Assembly: GCF_020921035.1 (NCBI RefSeq)
Contig: NC_063155.1
Location: 25,103,294 to 25,167,293, forward strand
Source: Rhodamnia argentea
Taxonomy: Eukaryota; Streptophyta; Magnoliopsida; Myrtales; Myrtaceae
Direction of reading: 5' to 3'
Length of the DNA stretch: 64,000 bases
Position 1 is the stretch's first letter. Every line of letters begins with the position of its first letter. Shown here one piece after another: positions 36,799 to 49,400 of the stretch. The notes beneath the pieces were generated by a model. That model was not told the DNA's origin, ran no database searches, and saw nothing but the letters and a program-made list of their open reading frames with translations. Position numbers and translations under genes: made by a program.

Positions 36799-36849
36799 AT
36801 GGCCCTGGGTCAAATCTCCAATGCCCAGAAGTATTCCCTCACCAGCTGA
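36799..36849 (+). promoter_or_regulatory. Upstream ORF in the CRK leader
   Basis: An ATG at 36799 opens a 16-codon frame that ends in TGA at 36847-36849, 41 bases before the receptor-kinase ATG. If transcription starts upstream of it, it would be the first AUG met by ribosomes and could lower translation of the kinase. The transcript start is not known. Confidence 0.35.
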
Positions 36850-36890
36850 GCTTCTGTTTCTACGAATAGTTTTGGCGTTCCAGGCTTTCG

Positions 36891-39788
36891 ATGCTCTCCC
36901 TTCCCTCTCCCGCTTCCCTTCTTTTTGTTATTTCCTCGGCCTTCTTCTTCGCGACCCTCTCTCTCTCTGATCCGAGAGCCAACCTAGCGGCCCTCATATG
37001 CACCAATAGTACCACCCCCCTGCCCGACCGCCGGGCCTTCGTCGCCAACTTCGTGGCGGCTATGGACGCCGTGACCCCTCAAATCAACGCCCAGCGATTC
37101 GCGTCAGCCGTGGGCGGCGGGACGAGCGGCAACAACACCGTGTACGCGTTCGCGGAGTGCATGAAGGACCTCGACCAGATGGACTGCAACCTCTGCGTCG
37201 CTCGGGCGAAGACCCAGATCCTCCGTTGCTTCCCCTTCCAAATGGGCATTCGCGGCGGTCGTCTCTTCTACGACGGCTGTTACCTCAGGTACTCCTTTTT
37301 ACTGTTCTACTTCTCGAGGCGGTCTCGGAAACTTTATAAAGGACGGCGAGATGATAGTGCTAATAGGTTACGGCTTTCTTTGCTCTGAATGATTCGATAG
37401 GTACGATGATTACAATTTCTTCAACGAGAGTTTGAGTCCCCAAGATTCGACAGTGTGTGATAATGAAGATTTTGGAGGGAACGAGACCATGTTCAGGAAC
37501 GATGTTGTGGAGTTGGGGAGGAACTTGAGTTTGCAAGCGCCCAGCAATGGCGGGTTCTCTGTGGGGTCTGTGATTCGCGGGAATGCGTCGGTTTACGGGT
37601 TGGCTCAGTGCTGGGAGTTTGTGAACGGGAGCGAATGCCAGAGCTGTCTTAACGATACGGCTGCGAGGATCGGCTCGTGTCCCCCCAAAGAGGAAGGGAG
37701 GGGCTTGAATGCCGGATGTTATTTCATGTATTCGACCAAGAAGTTTTTCTACAACAACACCGAACCATTTGGAAGAAATGAAGGTCAGTTCTGGAATGAG
37801 ATATCAGCCCTTAAAGAAATTAGAAAGGGTTGCCGAATTGTAGTTTTTATCAAGAGTTCGGAGTTCGTGTGGCATAGTTTGTGTTCCAGCGCGACGATCC
37901 TTAGATTGTTGACTGAATCATACAATCCTTGGTTGGATAATATATCTTCCCTTTAATTTGTTTAAGATATCGATCTGAGTGAGTTGCCTGTAATGCTTGC
38001 CAGGACAGCAACGCTTGATTATTCTGGCTGCGGTATCTTCTACGTTGGCTCTGCTACTAATTGTTGCACTAGCTGCTTTCCTAGTAAGGATGAAACTTGT
38101 CAGGAAGACCAGAGGTAAATTCCATTTGATGTAGCTGTTGCAAATAGAACGGTCTTTTCGGAATGATATGTTTTCTTACCCTTCTCCGTCTTCTGCTTCA
38201 GAAAAGAGGCAATTGGGACTTCTGGTGGATGTAGTGAACAAATCCAAGTTGAACTTTTCCTATGAATTGCTCGAGAAGGCCACTGGTTATTTTCACCAAT
38301 CCAGTAAGCTTGGACAAGGAGGGTCCGGCTCTGTTTATAAGGTGAGCCTTCCTCATTCCCTGTTCAAAATAGGCATGTTACTCATCATGCTAACAGATAA
38401 ATTTTTGTTTCTGTATAGGGAATTTTGCCTGATGGGAAGCCTGTTGCAATCAAAAGGCTGGTATTTAACACGAGACAGTGGGTCGAGCATTTCTTCAATG
38501 AAGTAAACTTGATCAGCGACATCGATCATAAAAATCTGGTCAAATTGTTTGGGTGCAGCATCACCGGCCCTGAGAGCCTTCTCGTTTATGAATACATCCC
38601 CAACCTAAGTCTTCACGATCACCTTTTTGGTATGTGGCATTGTCTCTGAGTACTTGAATTAGAGCTTTACTTTTTGTTATTCCTAATGAACACCAATTTT
38701 GACGCAGTGAAAAAGAACGTTCCACCCCTAAATTGGGAGACGAGGTGTAAGATCATCTTGGGTACGGCGGAGGGCCTGGCCTATCTTCATGAGGAGTCGA
38801 CCTTAAGGATCATACACAGAGACATTAAATTAACCAATGTTCTGCTAGACGAAGACTTCACTGCCAAGATTGCTGATTTTGGACTAGCTAGGTTATTTCC
38901 AGAAGATGCGACTCATATCAGCACCGCTGTCGCCGGTACATTGTAGGTGGCATTCCTTTATTCCAATTTCTACTTGCCTTTGGGTACCGACTAATTAGAC
39001 ATTTATTTACATCAAAACACTAGCTTTAGACTGTGAATAAGGCGAGCTTAGCTTAACTCCATCACGTTTCTGCTGTGTGATGATGAGAAAGTGAAGAGGT
39101 AGACATTTACTGATTGCTGGAAGTTGGTGAGCCACAGTTTGTTCAGATGCTTACTCATAATAGATACATATTTCTAATTTACTTTAACCCTTGCTGTGAA
39201 TCGAATTCGATTTTTGTAGGGGCTACATGGCTCCAGAGTATGTTGTTCGCGGCAAATTGACCGAAAAGGCTGATGTCTACAGCTATGGCGTTCTCATGAT
39301 GGAAGTACTCAGTGGAAAGAAGAATTTTACCTTCTCCCGGAGTTCCTTTTCCATGTTACAAATGGTAAAGTTATCTTTTCAACCAACACTCAAAACAAAT
39401 TCGTGTTGCCGGTTTAGAAACTTATGCGGGGGCCTGATGCTTTGTCTTGTAGGTGTGGAATCTGTATGAATCGGGTAGGCTGTGCGAGGCCATAGATCCA
39501 ATTCTGGAGGGGCAATTTCAAGAGGAGGAGGCATCTAGGTTACTTCAAATTGGTCTATTGTGCGTGCAAGCCTCTGCAGAATTGCGGCCATCAATGTCGG
39601 TGGTCGTGAAGATGCTGAACAAAAGCTTCGAAATACCTACGCCAACGCAACCGCCGTTCCTCATTTCCAGTCGAAGCACAGAATGCAGTCGGCACGTGTT
39701 TAGCGGACCTTATAGTTCTCCCCAGAAGTCAGACACGCAGTCTACTGGCAATGCGACGATGACTGAGAGCTGGTTTGAGCCTAGATAA
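36891..39788 (+). CDS. Cysteine-rich receptor-like kinase (CRK2/CRK3-like)
   Basis: Eight exons: 36891-37288, 37401-37783, 38004-38114, 38202-38341, 38419-38629, 38708-38942, 39220-39364, 39453-39788; 652 residues, as usual for CRKs. A signal peptide (residues 1-26) is followed by two DUF26 domains, each with the C-x8-C-x2-C core ([13 protein letters not shown] and [13 protein letters not shown]). Exon 3 encodes the single membrane span ([20 protein letters not shown]). The kinase has the glycine loop [11 protein letters not shown], lysine in [17 protein letters not shown] and GYMAPEY, so it looks catalytically competent. It acts at the plasma membrane; family members work in stress and immune signalling. 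The sixth exon donor was placed inside ACATTG to keep frame. No defects are seen. The leader carries a CT/CA tract and a short upstream ORF. Confidence 0.95.
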
Positions 39789-41776
39789 CATTTTGTTTCC
39801 GATGCATCACTGGCTCTGTCGTTCCCAAATTAAATCCGCGAAGCTTCTCCCAGGGGTTTGCATGCCGACTCAAGTTATGAAATGGGATAATAATCTTGTG
39901 GATGTTCTGGCAACGCAATATACGAGCTTCTTATCACGTTCCCTGATTAATTCGGAAGCCACTAGTGGATTCTGAAATTCCCAAGCTCCCAAGATCCCAA
40001 GCCTTGTTTAATCGTTCGGAGTCTTTCGAATGCTTCAACAGAGTTAAGTGGAACTTCAGGTTCAGATCATACTTTTTCAGTGAGTCACTTGTTCATTATC
40101 ATCGCTAGTAAAGAGTTATTACATATATTAGCTCTCACATCGATCCTTATTTTTAATTAAGTAGTTGTGAGGCATCGGTACGGAGTTGCGTCAGCTGTCG
40201 ATACAGACTAGGCTAAGGACCGCATTCTTGATATTATTGAACGTACATGTACATGACACGATCCTTTGAATTGCATTCCTATTGTATCCAATGCTGATGC
40301 CAACATGTTACAGTTTCTGCATTGTGAATCTCGTTTTCTATCTGCAAAATGGTCACAAAATGAGCCTCCTTTCACTCTCTCCTTTTCCATTAAGATTTTG
40401 AGAGCCTAAGCTTGGAAATCACCTCAAGCGACGCTGTTTTATATGATCTGTCTTCATAGTTTGCGCGACGATGACTTGTGCGATGACGACTTTCGGGCGA
40501 TGATGACTCGTGCGATGATGATTACAAGAGTTGTTACAACCTAATCAGGATTGAAAACTGCCTTCTCTATCCAGACAGACCTTAGCCATCGTCCAATGAG
40601 CCTTCGAGGCCATTGTCTCTACTGGCTTTGAAAGTTTTCACAACCCGAGAAGTTTGACCACCGCTCCCCTGAAGTGGCGTGTTTCTTTGCTGCTAATAGC
40701 CGAACCACAACTACCAAAGGATTATCTGTAATACGGTTCATAGCCTACTACAGTTGACGAGCCGACGGCACATGAACAGACCAAAAAAAAAACAAAAACA
40801 AAAACAACTGAGGAAAGGAGAGGTTGTCTTAATTGATTAGCAGGTCGTGGATTCTCCTTTCTTTAATCTGCTGATAAAATGAAAAGACAGTGGATGGCCT
40901 ACTTTTGCTTTTGTCTTCATTTTTGGTTTTTGTGTTGCACCCAACAATCTTCGGACAGAAAAGGAAAACGGAAATAGAGTAATTAAGCGACTCTCGAAGA
41001 TCTTGACAGAGAGATTGATTCCCTTTCATTTCACGGAATGGTGGCTACTCATGGCGAAAGGTGGCTACTTGATTACGAAAGGTTGTCAATTATTTTAAAA
41101 GTTTAAGCTATTAAATAAAAGCGTGATTTAATATTTAATTATCTCAATGCTGCCGATACGAAAGTCTTAAACTAGTAGCCACTGGAAAAAGGATCCTGGT
41201 TGCTTTCTTCGGATGCTAAGATCTGATTATCTAGTTTCGCAATCAGGAAAACACGAGGATTATACTTCGGAGAAAAGAGGCCTACAATGAGGATGTCCAG
41301 AGTCAGATGGGCATGGAAAGCTTCCAGCAGTATTCCTTCCCTGGTTCTTTACAAGCACAGACCTGGAGAAAGAGGTTCGCCTTACACCAGCCGACACCTC
41401 ACAAATCGGTGAGTTGAAGGATCTCTGTTTTCAAGTTCTTATCTATGTATTAACTATCATATCCGAATGAAATGAAGGTGGTGTTTTCAATATGAAACCT
41501 CACCAAGATTCATCGAGCTAAACATGCAGATCCATGGCCCAGGCAGCTCTTTGCTCATCAGTATCAGCTGAACAAGCAGAAAACATGTGCGAGGAACAAG
41601 CAGGGAATTCATTCATCTTGATCTTTTTTTTTTTTCCTCGAGCAAAAAGAGCTCCACACGCTCAGTTTCTCTCACCTTTTTTACATTATGCAAGCAAAGA
41701 AAGATACATCAACAGCATTAATCACACTTCGCAGGCTACAACTCGACAATGTAAAAGCATATGATACGAAATAATG
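39789..41776. other. Convergent spacer between CRK and NIK-like genes
   Basis: Holds the 3' regions of both receptor-kinase genes. Imperfect GCGATGATGACT repeats occur at about 40464-40522. No exon chain is supported. Confidence 0.5.
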
Positions 41777-44700
41777 TTATCTAGGACCAGAAAGCTCCAT
41801 CGCTTCTACGAGTGAATATTCTTCTATGAAATCCGCATACCTATGAGGAGGACTTGAACCGGATAGGCACCGCGGTGTCTCAGCCCTTTGGGAGGCATCT
41901 TGGTTATCAGCCAAGCCATCATCCTCGAACATCTTTAGTACCTCCGACATTTTTGGGCGCTGCAGGGGATTAACTTTTGTGCACAACAAAGCAACTTTAA
42001 CCATTACTTCTAACTCGAGCCTTTTGATATCATCCCCCAAGTTCTTATCTACCATTTGGCTCAGCTTTCCATCCTCATAGAGCTTAATTACCTGCAAATA
42101 AGTATCAGAAAGACGCAGGAGCAAAAGGTAACTGCCTCATGAGACATAGGATACAAAAAGGAGAAGATGCTGAATCACCAGAGAGAGGGAGAGAGAGTAC
42201 CCAATCAAGCATTACTCCTTTTTGATTGGGTATGCGTCCGAAATCCAGGGCTCTCTGACCAGTAATCAGTTCGAGGAGCAAAATACCATACCCAAATACA
42301 TCTGTTTTTTCTGATGACTGACCAGTCGATAAGTACTCTGGCGCAATGTGGCCGACTGTACCACGCACTGCGGTGGTGACATGGGAATCTTTGTGATCCA
42401 AAAGTTTCGCCAGCCCAAAATCCCCCACGACAGCCTCAAAATCTTCATCCAGCAATATATTTGCCGCTTTTACATCCCTGTGAATAATTTTAGGCTCGCA
42501 TTGCTCATGCAAATATAGCAGCCCCCTTGCTGTACCTAAAGCTATCCTCCTTCGCCTCGACCAGTCAAGAGCCGGCTTCCCATGAATGTGATCTGAAATG
42601 GCCAGCACAAACTTGCCAAGTTATTCCAGAATGGTGCCATTTTGGAGAACTTTTACATTTGAAGGAGATAGGACATTCAGACATAAAAGAAACTGAAGCT
42701 ACAGCTGTGAATACCAGTCAGGATAGAAACATGATAATTTAATATAATGTCCGCAAAGTAAAAATAAATAAATTCTTGTCCTCAAAGTAGCTACTGGCTC
42801 TTGTAATTTAGTTCTTAATGTATTGATGACATCATAGTGCATGGAATCGCAATTGGCGGGATTCAGAAACAGTTTATGATTATGAAAAGAAGCCATCGAC
42901 TGTTGTAGTTCTATTTATGCAATTCTAGTACTCCAAGAACCACATAGAGGACTGCAGGCTCTTAGAATATGTTTGGCCTGATAACAGTGTAGTCTTATCA
43001 CTCATCATTAAATGGTTCAGCGCCCTATAAAGTTTAATGGACTGAGCTTCTGCACAAGTCATTCTTTCAGAAATCATGAAACTGCGATATCAAAAACCTA
43101 TATCTCAAGGATGGTTTTGATGCGAGTAGAAGTCGTGGGGTTTTCAGCTCTGAAAGAGGCTAAAAAAGGTAATGTAAGCACAAAAATAAAGTTAGCTGAC
43201 CCCTTAAGCGAGATGCCACACTTCCATTCGGCATATAAGGGTAGACAAGCAGACGTTCATGTTCAGTAGAACAGAAGCCAGAAAGCCTGAGAAGATTCCG
43301 GTGTACGGCCAGGCTTATCATCTCAACTTCCGTTTGGAACTGGATTTCACCACCAGATGTATAGTGGTCCTTCAGCCTTTTGACAGCCACCACAGTCCCA
43401 TCCTTTAAGCGTCCCTTGTATACAATTCCAAATCCTCCTCTGCCTAATATATTCTTTGAGTTGAAATGATCAGTTGCAGCCCAAAGCTCCTTAAAAGGGT
43501 ATCTTCTCAAGTGGCCCATGAATATCTCAGGGTCACATTGATCTGCAAGATAGAAATGTTAAAGCTGAGAACGCAGGGAAAACCCAAGCATTAGTTGAAA
43601 TGTTGTAAGAGTTTAGCTAGATAAAGAACTTAAGATGTGCAGGCCTTGCTTATAAATGAAAATTAGGCAAGCAAGGTAATTTCAAGGCCTATTCGCAACT
43701 ATAAAATAAGAAAGTTTGTCGAGTGCAATCTTGGATACAATGTGAAACACTGCAAAGAAATGTCGCGAGACAGCCTGGGAGTTTAAGATCTTTGTGGCCA
43801 TTTTTATTGTTAGAATTAAAACTAGCATAATACCAGTTCAAAACACCTTATGTTATTATTAAATAAAACCCAAAGGATCCAGATTTATGTTTCCTCCGAT
43901 AGAATCTGCTGCCAATTTGTGGGGTTTGCATATCCAACAATATATGTCCGTTCGTGACTGGACATGCAAGAACAAAGCTACCATACAACTGCAGAAAAAT
44001 GGCATACTTCTTCAGTTTACCCCACTGTAAAGTGTAAACTATGACAGAGACAGATAGAGGGGGGCAGGGAGGGACAAACCATCTGAGTCAAAGAAATTTT
44101 GCTGTCTGTGTTTATACCACTGCCGAACAAAAATCCCAACAAAGATAATGACAAAGAAGGCACTTCCAAAGCTTGTACCAAAAGCGATTGCCACACGATG
44201 ACTTCTCATTCCAGAGGCTGGTCGATCTAGCAAACCGCAAAAATCAGTAACTTATAACATCATCAAGGCATATCAAATTCAGTTCTATTATGAAACCGAG
44301 GAAAAATAATAGGAATACCGGAATTTGCTACCTTTCAAAGCATCTGGAGGAAGAGAAAGTGGCTCAGGAAGGACGGTATTACAATTTGCATCGCCCTTGT
44401 GTCCACAAATCAAAGGGTTACCAGTGATTCTGCTAGAAACAGAAAGTTCAAGCGGTGTGGTAAGTGACAAAGTCACAATTTGTATAGAGAGAATATGATA
44501 TTCCAGGGGAACTGCAGCTTACATGAGAGTCCTCGCTGATACATTTGGCAGAGGCCCGCTTAAATTGTTGTATGAGAGGTCTCTACAAGCCAATTTTAGA
44601 ATGAATTCCATTTTCACAAACGAGGTAACAGAAATGAGAGATCTATTATATACTGATGCAGAGCAAGTACATACAATAGGGTAAGGCCTTTGATGTTAGA

Positions 44701-46428
44701 CAGTGATTCAGGGCAGGGTCCACTGAAACTGTTATTGTTCAAGCGCCTGCTTCGGGCAAACAATGACATATAGAAGGATTTTAGTTATCTGAATATGCAA
44801 AATAGTTGAAAGTTGCAATTGAGGAAATAAAGTATTAGAAGATTACAGATAATTCAGTCCCCTCAGGGAACCCAGAGAGCTCGGTATATCTCCACTGAAC
44901 ATATTCTTGGAGAGATCAAGTGTTTGTAGCTTATCCAGCATCCCGACAGAAGCAGGAATTGGACCTGAAATATCATTATTCTGCAGCAACCTGTGTATAT
45001 ATCTGAGCATGAGCTTGATGAGATAAGATTCAAATGCTTTCTTCGCAAATAATCAGAAACAAAACTCAGAAGCATGAAAGCTCCAAATAAGAGAGATCTG
45101 ATAAGTTTTCTTTGTTACTGCATGAAACATCAGTAATCAGGCACAACTTGCACTGGGAAACACAGTTCACAACAAAATTTGGTATTCCCTATAAGCAGAA
45201 AGACCTATCAACTAACATGCTTAGAAAAAAAAAAAAAACCTAACATGGTTAGCTTTCAAAAACCTCACAAACAAATTGCATCAACTTTTTTTTTTTTGGG
45301 GGTGGGGGTTAAAAAATTACATCAACTTCCCATGCGCAAGAAATTTGTAGTTTCAACCAAATATTCTAAAACTTATGATGGGCCCAACACGTGAACTTCA
45401 TGACAAAATTATGCCCAAGCTAGTTGACAATGGAACTTTTCCTGCCGATGCGAAGTTGATGTAGGTCGTTCACTTTAGTTGAAATTCCCTGGAAATTTAG
45501 CAACCACCAAAATGACAAGGAAACAGCTTACACAGACTCCAAGTTAGTGAGATTCCCGATTGCCGGAGATAAGGTCCCGTGCAAGCTCTGACTAGGAAGT
45601 CCCCTGTTTAGAAATAGAAGAGGCAGAACTCATGAACAAGCCATTCTGAGTTGCGGAAATGAAGGATTTGTGCTAAGATTTTCAGGGTGGTGTTTGAGAA
45701 GCTTAACTAGAGCAAGCACATCAAACAAACCGAGAGAGCTACTCACAGAGAAGACACATAGCCGTCTGACGTGCATGTCACCATCCTCCATCCACAAGGA
45801 TCTACAGAGTTCCTATCCCAGCTCTCCAGAACATTGTACGGGTCACGAAGTGCGGCTTTTATGGTCACTAAAGCGACAACTGTTCCAATTTCAAAGGGGA
45901 GTGAATCAAGAGTTATTGCAGTGCATTTATGTTATTGACATATCTTTTTCGGCTTCCCAGTGCGTGCATTAAATAAATCTATACAGAGGAATCTTCTGAA
46001 CTGAAGCAACGCCACCCGATGTTCATGAGGCGCGGTACGGGTGGACTAGAGGTTCTTGAGGCCCCAGCACCACTGGAATTAATGAAAACTGGAATAGCAA
46101 CGCCGACTTTGAAGACCAATGGAGTTCAAACTCCATAGGAGAAGAATCTCAACAAATGGCAGCTCCAAAACAAAGAAAAACTTTACATGCTGTACACCGG
46201 GAAACTAGAGCAGCATCTCTACAGATTTCAAACAAAATTAACCACTTTTTCCTTACTGCAAGTGGGGGGGGGGAGAGAGAGGGAGAGAGGGAGAGAGAGA
46301 GAGAGAGACTGACCTTCATAGTTTATACCAGAAGGAGAAAGAGTGGCAGAGGAACTCCCCAACCATGCCAAAACCAGCAAGCTCGATCCCCACAACACAG
46401 ATTTCATCCTTTCCATTCTCCTCGCCAT
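41777..46428 (-). CDS. NIK-type LRR receptor-like kinase (LRR subfamily II)
   Basis: Eleven exons on the minus strand: 46428-46314, 45879-45747, 45603-45532, 44990-44847, 44746-44675, 44582-44523, 44429-44332, 44226-44080, 43542-43201, 42592-42201, 42091-41777; 629 residues. In order: signal peptide (1-28, ending in SSSATLS), an N-cap pair domain ([11 protein letters not shown]), five LRRs encoded by 72- or 144-nt exons, a cysteine pair ([11 protein letters not shown]), a membrane span in exon 8, and a kinase with [39 protein letters not shown] and [20 protein letters not shown]. It ends in EAMELSGPR, the tail shared by NSP-interacting kinases NIK1-3. Those relatives act at the plasma membrane in antiviral and immune signalling by lowering translation; this is family knowledge. 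SERK-like co-receptors are the next closest group, but the tail and [10 protein letters not shown] start favour NIK. Confidence 0.94.
46273..46309. repeat. (GA)n microsatellite at start of NIK-like intron 1
   Basis: Imperfect GA tract starting a few bases after the exon 1 donor (46313-46312, minus strand). On the sense strand it reads CT-rich. Confidence 0.9.
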
Positions 46429-49400
46429 TACACAAAACTTGCAGCTTTCAACATCTGGTTAAGTCCACGCTCGTGAAAGACAGAAAAAAAAAAGAGAGCC
46501 ATTTTTCACATTAAATGACCGCTTTCTGAAAAAGGGTCTCTGGATGGAATCCCATCAAGCAAGACTCGCGTCACCCAACAGGAACTCAATCCTACGTAGG
46601 CTGCATCGTCGGATGCCCAATTCACTGTCATGTGAATTCCCCGTCGGAAACAGGCCAATGGCCCAATTTAAGTAATATGAACGGAATAAGCAGAGTCTAG
46701 GATAAAACAAACAAGTAAGAAGAAGGAACTTTTGTCGAGAAGCAATCAAGAATCGAGCTTGAATTTCCGAGATCCTAGAGATCTGAGAATTCCCGCTGAG
46801 TATTCATACAATTTAGGCAACGCCCACGAAATCCGGTTGCGAGTTTCACCGTTTCTTTTGTTTCTTTTTCTGTTTGGTGGTTCCACTACAACCTATCCCT
46901 TCCAAATCCACCTCCCTTATCTTCTTCTTCTTCTCCCCCTCTTGTCAACCATGCAAACCGAGAGCGAGTACAAACAAAGGACGAGTTAAAAAAATTTCAA
47001 AGACACAGACTGGCGAAAAGGCCAAGGGCTCCGGAAAATGCCGAATGCAGACGCAGTTACCGATGCAAAAGCCCCTGTTTCGGAAAATTCTTGTGCTTGT
47101 GTTTTCAAAGCAATAATCAAAGATGCTTTTCACTGATTGCGATTAGTGAGAGTGGAGTGAGAGTGCATGGGGGGATTGATCAAAAAGCTAAGGAGAGAAA
47201 ATGGACGCAACTGTGCGTCGCTGCAAGACAGTGGAGCATGAGCATGCCCCCCTCCCTTCCGAGGCCACGTGCCTGTCTTGTCCTGGTCTGGTCTGTCCTT
47301 CTCTGTTGGCTTTTCCGCCTGACGTCCACTCCTTCGCACCTGGAAAGTAAGAGCGATTCTGTTAAATTTCTTTGCAGCTCGTGGCCCACCAAAGCTAATA
47401 CGTGCCCAATTAGTCAAAACAAAACGTACTTTTGAAATTTCGGGGTCTGTTAATTTGCCAAAAATCAAAATCAATGATTTTAGGGGGTAAATGCTCCTAA
47501 ACCTTGTTATCATAATGTAAATGAGTCTTAAAACATTTCAAAAAGTTCAATCAAATCCTAAAATATGTCACGAAAATACATTCGAGTCCTAAAACTGTCA
47601 AAAAACCAATCGAAGCACTAAAACTTGTCACGAAAGTTTTAAGACTCGAATGCACTTTCGTGACAAATTTAGAGACTTAATCGCATTTTTTTTAAAGTTT
47701 TATGATTCAATTACACTTTCGTGACAAATTTTAAGACTTCCAATGTACTTTTCCCCGTGATTTAAAAAAAAAAATTGCTAATTGCGATGATTTATATCTC
47801 TTAAAGAAAGAGGAAACGGAAAAAAGATATTTTCATTTATTGGCTCATCTTTTTATGATATAACAATGATTCAAGTTAAAAATATATATTTTTTAAATTA
47901 TTGATTTCTCGTGAAATAAATGAAGCCTTCGTGAATGTTGTCAATACTCGACTATAGCTGAATAGACCATATGAATATGAATTCCAACCCAGGATATCTG
48001 TAGACTTTTGTTGGTCTCACATAGTCAAAGTTGCATCAGCCTCTTTGCTTAGTCCAAAGTTTAGGTAAGTTTTTTTTTTTTTCCTTCTTCTCTCGTCATA
48101 ATTGGGTAAGTTCATGTTCTTTTTCCATGTTGACAATGTTAATTTTCAATCTATTTGAAGATTTGATTCCTGACTTTCATGGAATTACTGTGAAGCAATC
48201 TCTTTCTATACTCTATTTGTCAAAGTCATAAGGAGCCTACGCTCGTCTTTCAGATTGGCCTAGCGATCATAATGACTATTACATAGATTTCACCTTAATG
48301 GCATGGAGCTACCCACTTCGATCAATTAGCCAAGATTTTTGATCAGATGTCAGATCACCGGTACTCGATCTAGTGATATTTTTATGGGGATTCTTTGACG
48401 AGGACCCAACAAGTACGTCGGCATTTCCATTTGTAATTTGGACAAAAGGATCAATTTAGACAAGATCTTGTTAAGAAGTGTCCAAAAAACACTTGCTAAG
48501 CGTATACTAAGCAAGGAATAGCTCACTTTCAAAGCAATTATCAAACACGACACAAGACGATTGATGTATTGGAAACCGCAAAATTTTTCTTGATTCGTCG
48601 ATTAACAAAGTGCTCTTGGGTCACTCGTTAATAAAATCTAGAACAAAAAACCCAAAGCCAACGAGGGCCACGAAGCCCTTGCCCAAGTGCAAGCTAGAGT
48701 CGCCGGCCTATTGTTAAAAAAAAAAAAGGGAGGAGGGGGGGGAAGACGAAATAAAAATAATTAAAAATTTATAAAATTGGTCGGAAATGCTACAATTGAT
48801 TAATTGTCAAAAGGTACCAGACTAAATCGACCAAATTAAAAGGTTTATGATTGAATTGACATCCGTAAATTTAAGACTTTGTTTTTTTTTATAATTTTTC
48901 CTCCTATAGACGTCAAACACGTATCTCACTGCGGATCAAACAAGTCCAACTAATAACCAAAAGTTTGGACATATCGTTCGTCCTATAAATCCAAAAGTTT
49001 CACCTAAACAATACTTAATTGGACACTAATCACCATCAACTTTCTTAATTTAAGGACGGATTACGTCACCGGAAAACCAAACGGCGGCCCCCCACTCTTT
49101 TTTTTTTTTTGTCGCTGCTGGCAAAGCTGCGGGGCGTGGCAGCCATGGTGATGGGCTCTCGATAATGATGTCCATGTGACTTTCTTTATATGCTGATGGC
49201 GACATTTAAAATGATCCCTATGACCATCAAATTCACGACATTCCAATTTCACGCTCCACGAAATATATATATATTTATTTATTCGTGTGTCTGAAAAACA
49301 TTTCAATTATTAGACAGACGATACCGCTGGCCATGCTAACGACGCTTGTAGCTTTCGGTGGTTTGGTAATTAAAAGACCGAATAAAATAATCAACTCTTA

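Noticed and set aside
48350-48553. Minus-strand frame with LINE-like composition
   Set aside because: Too short, no reverse-transcriptase motif, in AT-rich spacer.
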